Below are positions 6,171 through 12,282 of a stretch of 12,282 nucleotides of DNA, piece by piece. The stretch is from an uncultured Porphyromonas sp. (GTDB lineage Bacteria > Bacteroidota > Bacteroidia > Bacteroidales > Porphyromonadaceae), in assembly GCF_934359325.1 (NCBI RefSeq), contig NZ_CAKRLH010000033.1, forward strand, positions 1 to 12,282, in the 5' to 3' direction. The notes beneath the pieces are model-generated. The model did not search any database. It had not been told where the DNA came from and was given only the letters and a program-made list of their open reading frames with translations. A program made the position numbers and the translations under genes. Position 1 is the first letter of the stretch; each line of letters opens with the position of its first letter.

Positions 6171-8618
6171 ATGACTATGAATAAAAGAATATATGCAGGA
6201 CTACTGTCCCTGCTCCCCATCCTGCTGGCTCTCACAGGCTGCAAGCAGGAGAGCTTCCGCCCCGCAGGTACAGACACCTCGGACGGATCCGCACTGACGA
6301 TCAAGGTGAATGCCCCCGGGGAGGATCCCTCTCTCCGTGCCGTGATGTCTCAGATGGAGGACTCGAAGGACTTCCTCGTTCGCTTTAAGGCTGATGACAA
6401 AATCCTGCTCTTTGCCTCTCAGGATGGCAAGCTCTTCGAGATCGGAGAGGTTCCCTTCGCCACGCTCTCAGAGGACGGCAAGGTAGGAACGCTCAGCGTC
6501 ACCCTACCCGCAGAGATTGACCAAAGCAAGCCGATCGATCTCGTGGGCTACAACGGCATCAACCAGAGCAGTTTCAAGGGACCCAATATGGTCTACTACG
6601 ACAAGGATCACTTCGATGAGAATATCCTCTCCCCGGAGCTGAAGGGTCGGGCGCTCGCGCTGATGCCCGCCTCATCCTACAATGGATGCCGGATAGAGGA
6701 CTTCGATGCGCCTGTGGTCTTCCGTCTCAAGGGGATCGTCCCTGCCGAGACCGATATGACCAAGGTGGAGGGAGACTTTGAGCACATCGGAGCCTACGAG
6801 GTGGTCGTCCTCGAGAATAGGAGCGACAAGCCCTTCCGCGATCCCGTCACCTTCTCGGAGCCGGGTACACGGACGAAGAAAGACTACGTCTACAATGGTG
6901 GCTACCGCTCCGGTGTGGGGACCAGGTACCCCTTCATCGACCTGATGACGGGAGAGGTGCTGGAGTTAGCTCAGTCAAAGCCCTACCAGAGCTTCCTGTC
7001 CAGAGCCAAAGCACTGGAACCCGGAGAGACCGGTCTCTACATGACCTGGGTAATGCCTCGACCTGACCTAACACAGATCCCTGAGCTGACACTCGCTGCA
7101 GGATCCTACTCCTCCACCGTCACCTCAGAGGGATTGATCCCGGCACGCAAGGGACCGATGAAGAGTGGTATCGCCTACATCGGCTACGGCTACTGGGATG
7201 GCGAGCATATCGTCGCCCTGGATCGGGAGAAGGAGGAGCGCAAGACGCAGTATGTCACCATCACCACGGATATCCCGCTGGGCAGTCCCATCACCGTCTC
7301 TGCCTACCTGGACTACAGCAGTCGTGATGCGGCCTACGTGGATCTTAATGATAATAACGTCAAGGATCCCGGTGAAGCGATTACGAAGTCTTTCGGCGCC
7401 ATGGAGTACACCGTCTCCCAGCCGAGGATCTCCTTCCGCGGTGCCTTCGAGGATCTGCAGCTCTCCAAGCAGCAGCTGACCGATGTGGAGATCAGCCCCG
7501 TCGCCTCGCTCTACGACCTGGATGTGAGCTACAATAAGCTTTCTGCGACCGTGATCAATAAGATCATCGATCAGCTCCCTGACCGTTCCGGAGTGAAGCC
7601 CGACGGAGTGCACCACCTGCTGCTCCAAATCTCCGGAAACCCGGGACTTGAGGAGGACGTGGAGATCAACCTTCAAAAGGCTCTCAGCAAGGGCTGGAGC
7701 GTCGACGTACCGATAGCACGCAACGACCTGCCGCAGAACTATATGGAGCTCTCAGGCAACCCGCCCTTTACCCTTGCCTTCTCCGTGGAGGCCGATCCCG
7801 CAGAGCGTGACAACATCTGGATTGACCTCAATGGCAACGGGACGCTGGACGAGGGGGAGAAGATCGAGAACTTTGGCACGGCTGCCAACCTTGTCTATCC
7901 TCAGACCTCTCAGCTCTTCATCTACGGACACATCACCTCCCTCACAGTCTCCTACGGCAATGTCAGCTCCTACTACGGCGCTGCCGAGAAGGAAGAGTCG
8001 GCTAATAGAGAGCTCAAGCACCTCAACCTCTCCGGCACCGGGGTCATGATGTGTCTCTCCGCACTCTTCCCCAAGCTGGAGACGCTCCTGCTGGCAGACA
8101 ATCCAACGCTCTTCTTACTGGACAACGAGGAACTCCCCCTCCTGTACAATCCTGCAGGTCTTAAGGTCCTCGACCTGGGGAACTCCGGCTCGATGATACG
8201 AGAGATGAAATACAAGTATGATGTGCCCCGATTTGGTCTGATGACCGGCCTCACCTACCTCAATATCCAGGGCTGGGGCTGGACCAGCAAGCAGGTCGAC
8301 CTGAGCAAGATGACCAAGCTGGAGCGACTGATCGCCTCCGGCAATAACCTTGAGACGATAGACCTCTCCGGAGCAAGGGGTCTGAAGTACATCGAGCTCA
8401 TCGACAATCAGCTCACTGCCGAGACCATCAACAAGCTGCTGAGCGACCTCCCCGATCGCACAGGCAAGTCTCCCGGTCAGCTCTTCATCGCAGACAACCC
8501 CGGCTCCGGCTCCGGTAAGTACTCCATCGCACGGAGCAAGAACTGGAGAGTCGATGCCCGCAACAGCATCAGCAACCACCCCGCCCGCAGACCCAATATG
8601 GAGGGCGAGGACTGGTAA
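6171..8618 (+). CDS. Fimbrillin-like lipoprotein with acidic-loop modules and leucine-rich repeats
   Basis: The 815-residue start at 6171 is chosen because it gives a clean signal (MTMNKR...LALTGC, Cys24) and avoids overlap; a frame-open ATG at 6138 would overlap the previous gene and add 11 unsuitable residues. Residues about 42-350 are paralogous to the previous gene (DPSLRA at Arg56, APVVFRLKGIVPAET, GIAYIGYGYWDG). Two C-terminal units follow. The first has an acidic loop DLNDNNVKDPGE (391-402), a short LRR (LYDLDVSYNKL) and a cap (about 457-513: INKIIDQLPDRSG, NPG, GWSVDV). The second has an EF-hand-consensus loop DLNGNGTLDEGE (552-563), LRRs (about 615-745) and a cap (about 750-797: INKLLSDLPDRTG, NPG, NWRVDA). 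Such LRR/cap proteins in Bacteroidales are usually surface ligand binders; the ligand is unknown, and calcium binding is inferred from the loops. Confidence 0.85.
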   Translation: MTMNKRIYAGLLSLLPILLALTGCKQESFRPAGTDTSDGSALTIKVNAPGEDPSLRAVMSQMEDSKDFLVRFKADDKILLFASQDGKLFEIGEVPFATLSEDGKVGTLSVTLPAEIDQSKPIDLVGYNGINQSSFKGPNMVYYDKDHFDENILSPELKGRALALMPASSYNGCRIEDFDAPVVFRLKGIVPAETDMTKVEGDFEHIGAYEVVVLENRSDKPFRDPVTFSEPGTRTKKDYVYNGGYRSGVGTRYPFIDLMTGEVLELAQSKPYQSFLSRAKALEPGETGLYMTWVMPRPDLTQIPELTLAAGSYSSTVTSEGLIPARKGPMKSGIAYIGYGYWDGEHIVALDREKEERKTQYVTITTDIPLGSPITVSAYLDYSSRDAAYVDLNDNNVKDPGEAITKSFGAMEYTVSQPRISFRGAFEDLQLSKQQLTDVEISPVASLYDLDVSYNKLSATVINKIIDQLPDRSGVKPDGVHHLLLQISGNPGLEEDVEINLQKALSKGWSVDVPIARNDLPQNYMELSGNPPFTLAFSVEADPAERDNIWIDLNGNGTLDEGEKIENFGTAANLVYPQTSQLFIYGHITSLTVSYGNVSSYYGAAEKEESANRELKHLNLSGTGVMMCLSALFPKLETLLLADNPTLFLLDNEELPLLYNPAGLKVLDLGNSGSMIREMKYKYDVPRFGLMTGLTYLNIQGWGWTSKQVDLSKMTKLERLIASGNNLETIDLSGARGLKYIELIDNQLTAETINKLLSDLPDRTGKSPGQLFIADNPGSGSGKYSIARSKNWRVDARNSISNHPARRPNMEGEDW

Positions 8619-8657
8619 TGATCCGGTGAGTCTTTATCCTCACAACGAACAATATAT

Positions 8658-10427
8658 ATGACTATGATAAATAGAAAGATAAGCCTCTCCCTGCTGCTGT
8701 CGCTCTTTATCCTGGCGCTGTCAGCCTGTACGGACAGGTCGATCAATACCCCCGAGGAGACACCCTCAAGTGATGGTCAGACCTACACCCTGCGCGTCAC
8801 CGCAGGTCCCTCTCCGGAGACCCGATCCATCATCAAGGACCGCAATAGCAAGGGCATCCTACTGAAGTGGAATAAGGGGATGTTTGACCTCAAGATCGCC
8901 TTCGTCCAGGGAAGTAAGGTAAGGCTCCAGCGCGGAGTCGAGGTACTGGAGGCCGAGGGGGAGTATTGTACCTTCGAGGTCACTCTGCCTAAGGGGATCG
9001 ATGCGGAAAAGCCGTTTGACCTCTACGGCATCGTGGCGGAGGACATGCTCCTCAAGAACGGCCGACTCATGGTCGGCGTGGGAGCCAGACCGCTCTACGA
9101 GCTGACCGAGTACTCCAATAATAAGGACGGCTACGTGCCGGTCTACTTCTGCACTAAGGAGGTCTCCGTATTTGATGAGGAGATCAAGGCAGACTTTGTC
9201 CACCTCGGCTCCCTCGCCGTCGTGACGCTCAAGAACAACTCCGACAAGCCCTGGCGTCTCGCAGGTATGGCAGTCCGTCCGACAGACGGGTTCACTGAGT
9301 TTTACCACAAGGGCTCGCTGCCCTTTGCCGGCAATGCGCCGATCCCGTATCTCAATATAATGGACCTAACTGAGGCGCCGGTCTACTACAGGACTCGCGT
9401 CACCTACCCCGATGTGACGATCGCACCGAAAGAGACGCAGCACTTAGGCTTCTGGTTCTGCCCCAATACTACGGAGAGCACTCCCGAGGTAAGTCTCGTC
9501 GCATACGATCCGGAGGGACAGAGAGAGATCATCTCCACCAATACCCGTCCCGCCCGCACTGCCATGCAGCCGGGGAGGGCATACAACCTCTACGCCGAGT
9601 GGAGCGGTACGGAGCTGAGGCTGACGGATCCCTTCGACAAGGAGTTGCCGACCGATCTGCCGACGATCAAGTTTACCCTCAATTCCGCCCCCGCCGAGGG
9701 GATCTACCTCGCTATCAGTCCGAGCAATCAGGAGGCTGAGAGTACCGCATGGATCGATCTCAATGCCAACGGCACCTTTGATCCCGGAGAGGCGATCACA
9801 GAGTTCCAGAAGGATCTCCGCGAGGATAATATGACCCTCTATAAGCCAATGGAGACCACCCTCACAATCCATGGGGACATCAGCGGCTTTGCCGTCTCCG
9901 GTGTGTCCAATGAGAAGCGGGAGATGGTGAATTGGCTCACCTCCCTCGAGGTCAGCGACAACAGCCCGCTCGAGAACTTAGTGGTCTACAATGGTCAGAT
10001 CACGTCCGTCGATCTGTCCGGCCTGACGAGACTGAAAGAGTTGGAGTGGGTCTTCAATGGGACAGAGACCATCACCCTGCCGACCGATGGCAAGACCCTG
10101 CAGTCTGTGATGATATCTGCCAACCCGGGTCTCAAGGCGATCGATATCAGTAGCGCCGCTAACTTGACAGTGCTATTCCTCGAGGAGAATGGACTCACCT
10201 CCATCACCACACCGACGATCTTCAACGGTCTCTGGATCGGCAGCCTCAAGGGCAATCAGCTGGAGAGAGCACCTCTGGAGAACTTTATGAGAAGTCTCAA
10301 TAAGGGCGAGCAGAAGCTTGCCAACTGGATGTTCACCCTGGACATCTCCGACAATCCCGGCTCTGCCAAGGCTGACACCTCCATAGCCACCACCAAGGGC
10401 TGGTCGGTGACTCACGACAAAGAGTAA
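8658..10427 (+). CDS. Fimbrillin-like lipoprotein with one acidic-loop module and leucine-rich repeats
   Basis: This 589-residue protein has a lipobox LSAC (Cys24). The N-terminal module, about 42-322, is the third paralogue in the operon but the most diverged. Its landmarks are SPETRS at Arg56 (the 'TR' typical of fimbrillin-like proteins), LLKWNKG, TLPKGIDAEKPFDLYG, VPVYFCTKEV, LGSLAVVTLKNNSDKPW and GRAYNLYAEWSGTELRL. An EF-hand-consensus loop DLNANGTFDPGE (367-378) lies in a beta module that also occurs twice in the previous gene. LRRs span about 427-535 (LKELEWVFNGTETITLP, LTVLFLEENGLTSI). The C-terminal cap about 536-585 (FMRSLNKG, DISDNPGSA, KGWSV) matches the caps upstream. It is probably a surface adhesin. 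It is the last gene of the operon, 39 bp after the preceding stop and 20 bp before the terminator stem. Confidence 0.85.
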   Translation: MTMINRKISLSLLLSLFILALSACTDRSINTPEETPSSDGQTYTLRVTAGPSPETRSIIKDRNSKGILLKWNKGMFDLKIAFVQGSKVRLQRGVEVLEAEGEYCTFEVTLPKGIDAEKPFDLYGIVAEDMLLKNGRLMVGVGARPLYELTEYSNNKDGYVPVYFCTKEVSVFDEEIKADFVHLGSLAVVTLKNNSDKPWRLAGMAVRPTDGFTEFYHKGSLPFAGNAPIPYLNIMDLTEAPVYYRTRVTYPDVTIAPKETQHLGFWFCPNTTESTPEVSLVAYDPEGQREIISTNTRPARTAMQPGRAYNLYAEWSGTELRLTDPFDKELPTDLPTIKFTLNSAPAEGIYLAISPSNQEAESTAWIDLNANGTFDPGEAITEFQKDLREDNMTLYKPMETTLTIHGDISGFAVSGVSNEKREMVNWLTSLEVSDNSPLENLVVYNGQITSVDLSGLTRLKELEWVFNGTETITLPTDGKTLQSVMISANPGLKAIDISSAANLTVLFLEENGLTSITTPTIFNGLWIGSLKGNQLERAPLENFMRSLNKGEQKLANWMFTLDISDNPGSAKADTSIATTKGWSVTHDKE

Positions 10428-10447
10428 CCCCGAGGACACACCTAACA

Positions 10448-10494
10448 GAAGAGGAGGCATCGACCACAGCGGTCGGTGCCTCCTCTTCATTTTT
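10448..10494 (+). terminator. Intrinsic terminator of the lipoprotein operon
   Basis: An 18-bp stem is formed by GAAGAGGAGGCATCGACC (10448-10465) and GGTCGGTGCCTCCTCTTC (10471-10488), with one T-G wobble and a 5-nt loop ACAGC. TTTTT (10490-10494) follows. It starts 20 bp after the stop of the fifth gene. Confidence 0.92.
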
Positions 10495-10598
10495 GCACGC
10501 CTTTCCAGGATCGGCCAGGCTCACGCAGCACACCACCGAGTGATAGGTGCCGGGACCAGTCGTGCTTGAGAGCCGTCCGTCAGCCCTGTGCCCTCGGA

Positions 10599-10658
10599 CT
10601 AATACCGGTATTAGTCATCACTATTACCGGGTTTAGTGATCACTAAACCCGGTAATAG
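10599..10658. repeat. Array of three 16-bp palindromic units, 22-bp period (right copy)
   Basis: The units are CTAATACCGGTATTAG (10599-10614, perfect palindrome), CTATTACCGGGTTTAG (10621-10636) and CTAAACCCGGTAATAG (10643-10658), with 6-bp spacers TCATCA and TGATCA. The second and third units are exact reverse complements about the self-complementary TGATCA, giving a 38-bp perfect palindrome (10621-10658). Total length, unit length and spacing equal those of the array at 546-605. As RNA the 38-bp part would form a strong hairpin, but no T-tract follows. Confidence 0.87.
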
Positions 10659-10693
10659 AATTCACCGAACTCTATCCAGCTCGATACGAAACT

Positions 10694-10707
10694 CCCCGGC
10701 GCCGGGG
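10694..10707. repeat. 14-bp GC palindrome beside the right array
   Basis: CCCCGGCGCCGGGG is a perfect palindrome, extended by one T/A pair on each side. It lies 35 bp after the array, and its surroundings (CCCC, GGGGA, CCTG) resemble 611-637 next to the left array. Confidence 0.5.
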
Positions 10708-10746
10708 ATCCCTGCCGGCATAGGAGATGAATGCGGAATCGGGCGG

Positions 10747-10835
10747 GTCGGGTAAAACTCAAACGCATCAGCCCTGTACTATATTTGCCCTCTCACACCA
10801 CCGTACGTGCCGTTCGGCATACGGCGGTTTATTTC
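10747..10835 (-). mobile_element. Group II intron remnant: intact domain V with probable 3' end
   Basis: On the minus strand, plus 10797-10828 folds as a canonical 32-nt domain V: a 10-bp lower stem (ACCGCCGUAU with GUACGGUGGU, two G-U pairs), a 2-nt AC bulge, a 3-bp upper stem (GCC/GGC) and a GAAC tetraloop. The triad position reads C-G-C with the G in the conserved G-U pair, a form known from group IIC introns. The following GUGUGAGAGGGC and a TTACCCGAC (plus 10755-10747) resemble the domain VI region and an intron 3' end. No maturase gene or intron 5' part is visible, so this is a fragment or a solo element. It sits about 75 bp downstream of the ribBA terminator, in the same orientation, the kind of site favoured by group IIC introns. 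Confidence 0.7.
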
Positions 10836-10902
10836 GTTTTCATGGAGATCTCCATTTCTTCCATATCACCTCCCCATTCCGCTCCCTTCTTGTATCATAC
10901 CG

Positions 10903-10947
10903 AAAAAAAAGGGGCAGAGCCGGGAGGAAGTCCGGCTCTGCCCCTTT
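10903..10947 (-). terminator. Intrinsic terminator of ribBA
   Basis: On the minus strand a perfect 16-bp stem (AAAGGGGCAGAGCCGG, plus 10947-10932, with its complement at 10923-10908) encloses an 8-nt loop. It is followed by a T-run, seen on the plus strand as the A-run 10903-10910. It lies 27 bp after the ribBA stop codon. Confidence 0.92.
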
Positions 10948-10974
10948 GGGTAAATCCTTTGGGTGGGTCTCTGC

Positions 10975-12192
10975 TTAGACCTCGTGGAGGTCCTGACCCA
11001 TCTTCTCCTTCTTGGTGCGGAGGTAGCGCTCGTTGTACTTATTCGGCGCGATCTCGATCGGGACGTGCTCCACCACCTCGAGGCCGTAGCTCTCGAGTCC
11101 GACCCTCTTGACTGGGTTATTGGTCATGAGGCGCATCTTGCGGATGCCGAGCTTCTTCAGGATCTCGGCGCCGACGCCGTAGTCGCGCTCATCGGGACGG
11201 TGACCGAGGTGGACATTGGCCTCGACGGTGTCCATGCCCTCCTCCTGGAGCTTGTAGGCGTGGATCTTGTCCATCAGTCCGATGCCTCGGCCCTCCTGAT
11301 TGAGGTAAACGATGGCACCGCGACCCTCCTTCTCCACCTGCTCCATCGCACGGTGCAGCTGCTCGCCACACTCACAGCGGAGTGAGCCGAAGATATCGCC
11401 CGTGGCGCAGCTGCTGTGGACGCGCACCAGCACCGGAGCACCGTCGGAGACTTCGCCCTTGACGAGCGCGACGTGCTCCAGTCCGTTGCTGACCTGACGG
11501 AAGGGGATGACGCGGAAGTCACCGTACTTCGTTGGCAGCTTCGCCTCCACGCCCTCCTCGACGAGGCTCTCACTATTCATCCGATACTTGATCAGGTCGG
11601 CTATGGAGATGATCTTGAGCCCATGCTCCTTCGCAAAAACGAGGAGCTGAGGCAGACGGGCCATAGTGCCGTCCTCATTGACAATCTCGATGAGGCAGCC
11701 CACGGGACGAAGTCCGGCGAGACGACAGAGGTCGACCGTCGCCTCGGTATGTCCGGCGCGGATGAGGACCCCTTCGTTGCGGGCACGGAGAGGATTGACA
11801 TGACCCGGTCGGGCGAGGTCATCGGGACGGAGTGAGGGGTCGGCGAGGGCTCGGATGGTGGCAGCGCGGTCCGACATGGATACGCCTGTGGTGACGCCGT
11901 GACCGAGGAGGTCGACAGTGACGGTGAAGGGGGTGCCGAGGGGGGAGGAGTTATCCACCACCTGCATCGGCAGCTCCAGCTCACCGCAGCGCTCGGCAGT
12001 CATCGGGGTGCAGAGCACGCCGCGACCGTAGCGCATCATGAAATTGATGATCTCCGGGGTCATCATCTCGGCGGCGCCGATGAGGTCTCCCTCATTCTCC
12101 CGGTCCTCATCATCGACTACGATGATGAGCTTACCGTGACGCAGGTCCTCCAGCGCCTCATCGATAGAGTTGAGTTTGATCGTATCGTTCAT
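10975..12192 (-). CDS. ribBA: Bifunctional DHBP synthase / GTP cyclohydrolase II (riboflavin biosynthesis)
   Basis: This 405-residue cytoplasmic enzyme has two fused activities for the entry steps of riboflavin synthesis. The N-terminal DHBP synthase (about 5-203) converts ribulose 5-phosphate to 3,4-dihydroxy-2-butanone 4-phosphate plus formate; its signatures are the acidic metal/substrate loop [11 protein letters not shown] (27-37), RPGHVNPL (128-135) and GHTEATVDL (147-155). The C-terminal GTP cyclohydrolase II (about 208-400) opens GTP; its zinc ligands are Cys262, Cys273 and Cys275 ([20 protein letters not shown]), followed by [16 protein letters not shown] (301-316) and LMTNNPVK (355-362). 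Both halves look complete and the length is normal for RibBA. The start at 12192 fits the usual N-terminus and lies 9 bp after the upstream stop, implying co-transcription. There is no room for an FMN riboswitch in that gap. Confidence 0.97.
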   Translation of the reverse strand: MNDTIKLNSIDEALEDLRHGKLIIVVDDEDRENEGDLIGAAEMMTPEIINFMMRYGRGVLCTPMTAERCGELELPMQVVDNSSPLGTPFTVTVDLLGHGVTTGVSMSDRAATIRALADPSLRPDDLARPGHVNPLRARNEGVLIRAGHTEATVDLCRLAGLRPVGCLIEIVNEDGTMARLPQLLVFAKEHGLKIISIADLIKYRMNSESLVEEGVEAKLPTKYGDFRVIPFRQVSNGLEHVALVKGEVSDGAPVLVRVHSSCATGDIFGSLRCECGEQLHRAMEQVEKEGRGAIVYLNQEGRGIGLMDKIHAYKLQEEGMDTVEANVHLGHRPDERDYGVGAEILKKLGIRKMRLMTNNPVKRVGLESYGLEVVEHVPIEIAPNKYNERYLRTKKEKMGQDLHEV

Positions 12193-12201
12193 ATTTAGTA
12201 C

Positions 12202-12282
12202 TTAGTGTGATTTACGATGTTCGGTGATGCGGGCGATCTCGTCCCGCACCTTATTATTATTGTCCCGGACGTGCTTGCACTC
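12202..12282 (-). CDS. C-terminal end of an unidentified protein upstream of ribBA (partial)
   Basis: A minus-strand frame enters from the right edge and runs 26 codons (ECKHVRDNNNKV, then RDEIARITEHRKSH) to a TAA at plus 12204-12202. The charged, helix-like composition and the 9-bp gap to ribBA support a real gene end and an operon. In many Bacteroidales an LptF/LptG-type permease gene precedes ribBA, so that is a candidate, but the visible residues do not identify it. Confidence 0.7.
   Translation of the reverse strand, partial: ECKHVRDNNNKVRDEIARITEHRKSH

Larger units (their letters stand above)
10495..10974. other. Convergent intergenic region between the operon and ribBA
   Basis: This stretch of about 480 bp has no credible protein gene. 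It contains the right palindrome array (10599-10658), a GC palindrome (10694-10707), a group II intron domain V (10797-10828) and the ribBA terminator (10903-10947). Nothing is recognised in 10495-10598. Confidence 0.7.

Noticed and set aside
10621..10658. Bidirectional transcription terminator formed by the 38-bp palindrome
   Set aside because: There is no T-tract on either strand, and both neighbouring operons already have strong intrinsic terminators closer to their genes.
11416..11835. Plus-strand open frames opposite ribBA
   Set aside because: They are antisense to a complete, conserved enzyme and lack any own signals.
12193..12201. FMN riboswitch upstream of ribBA
   Set aside because: Only 9 bp separate ribBA from the preceding gene and no RFN-type sequence is present.

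Overview
The window looks like chromosomal DNA of a Bacteroidales bacterium, most plausibly a Porphyromonas-type oral or mucosal species. The reasons are: AT-rich leaders without Shine-Dalgarno sites, TAnnTTTG-type -7 promoter boxes, a run of surface-type lipoproteins built from Bacteroidetes modules (Spi-type propeptide, GEVED, DUF4988-like/collagen-like, BIG2, fimbrillin-like, LRR with a 'LPDR.G' cap), and a fused ribBA. The genus is inference.

Layout. Positions 1-420 hold no convincing gene. They carry two tandem, near-identical minus-strand promoters with identical spacing and a leader with small hairpins that reads off the left edge, possibly the leader of an rRNA operon. At 546-605 there is an array of three 16-bp palindrome-like units on a 22-bp period. 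A possible 41-residue minus-strand peptide lies at 768-893.

From 1000 to 10427 there is one plus-strand operon of five lipoprotein genes with gaps of only 10-39 bp. In order they are a SpeB-like C10 cysteine protease, a coiled-coil/collagen-like/BIG2 protein, and three paralogues sharing a fimbrillin-like N-terminal module. The first paralogue carries three BIG2 domains; the other two carry acidic-loop (EF-hand-like) and leucine-rich-repeat modules. The operon ends at a strong intrinsic terminator (10448-10494).

A second three-unit palindrome array sits at 10599-10658, so the array family flanks the lipoprotein operon on both sides. Then, on the minus strand, come a structurally intact but solitary group II intron domain V (10797-10828), the ribBA terminator, ribBA (10975-12192), and the last 26 codons of another gene 9 bp upstream of it.

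How the genes may work together (inference): all five operon products carry lipoprotein signals, and neighbouring genes share modules in a chain: BIG2 links the second and third genes, the fimbrillin-like module links the third to fifth, and the acidic-loop/LRR modules link the fourth and fifth. The three fimbrillin-like proteins each have an arginine about 32-34 residues after the lipid cysteine, close to where the known P. gingivalis pilins are cut by gingipain Rgp before polymerisation. A protease plus pilin-like adhesins in one operon suggests a surface adhesin or minor-fimbria system with its own protease. That is the most interesting hypothesis here. ribBA is ordinary riboflavin metabolism and unrelated to the operon.
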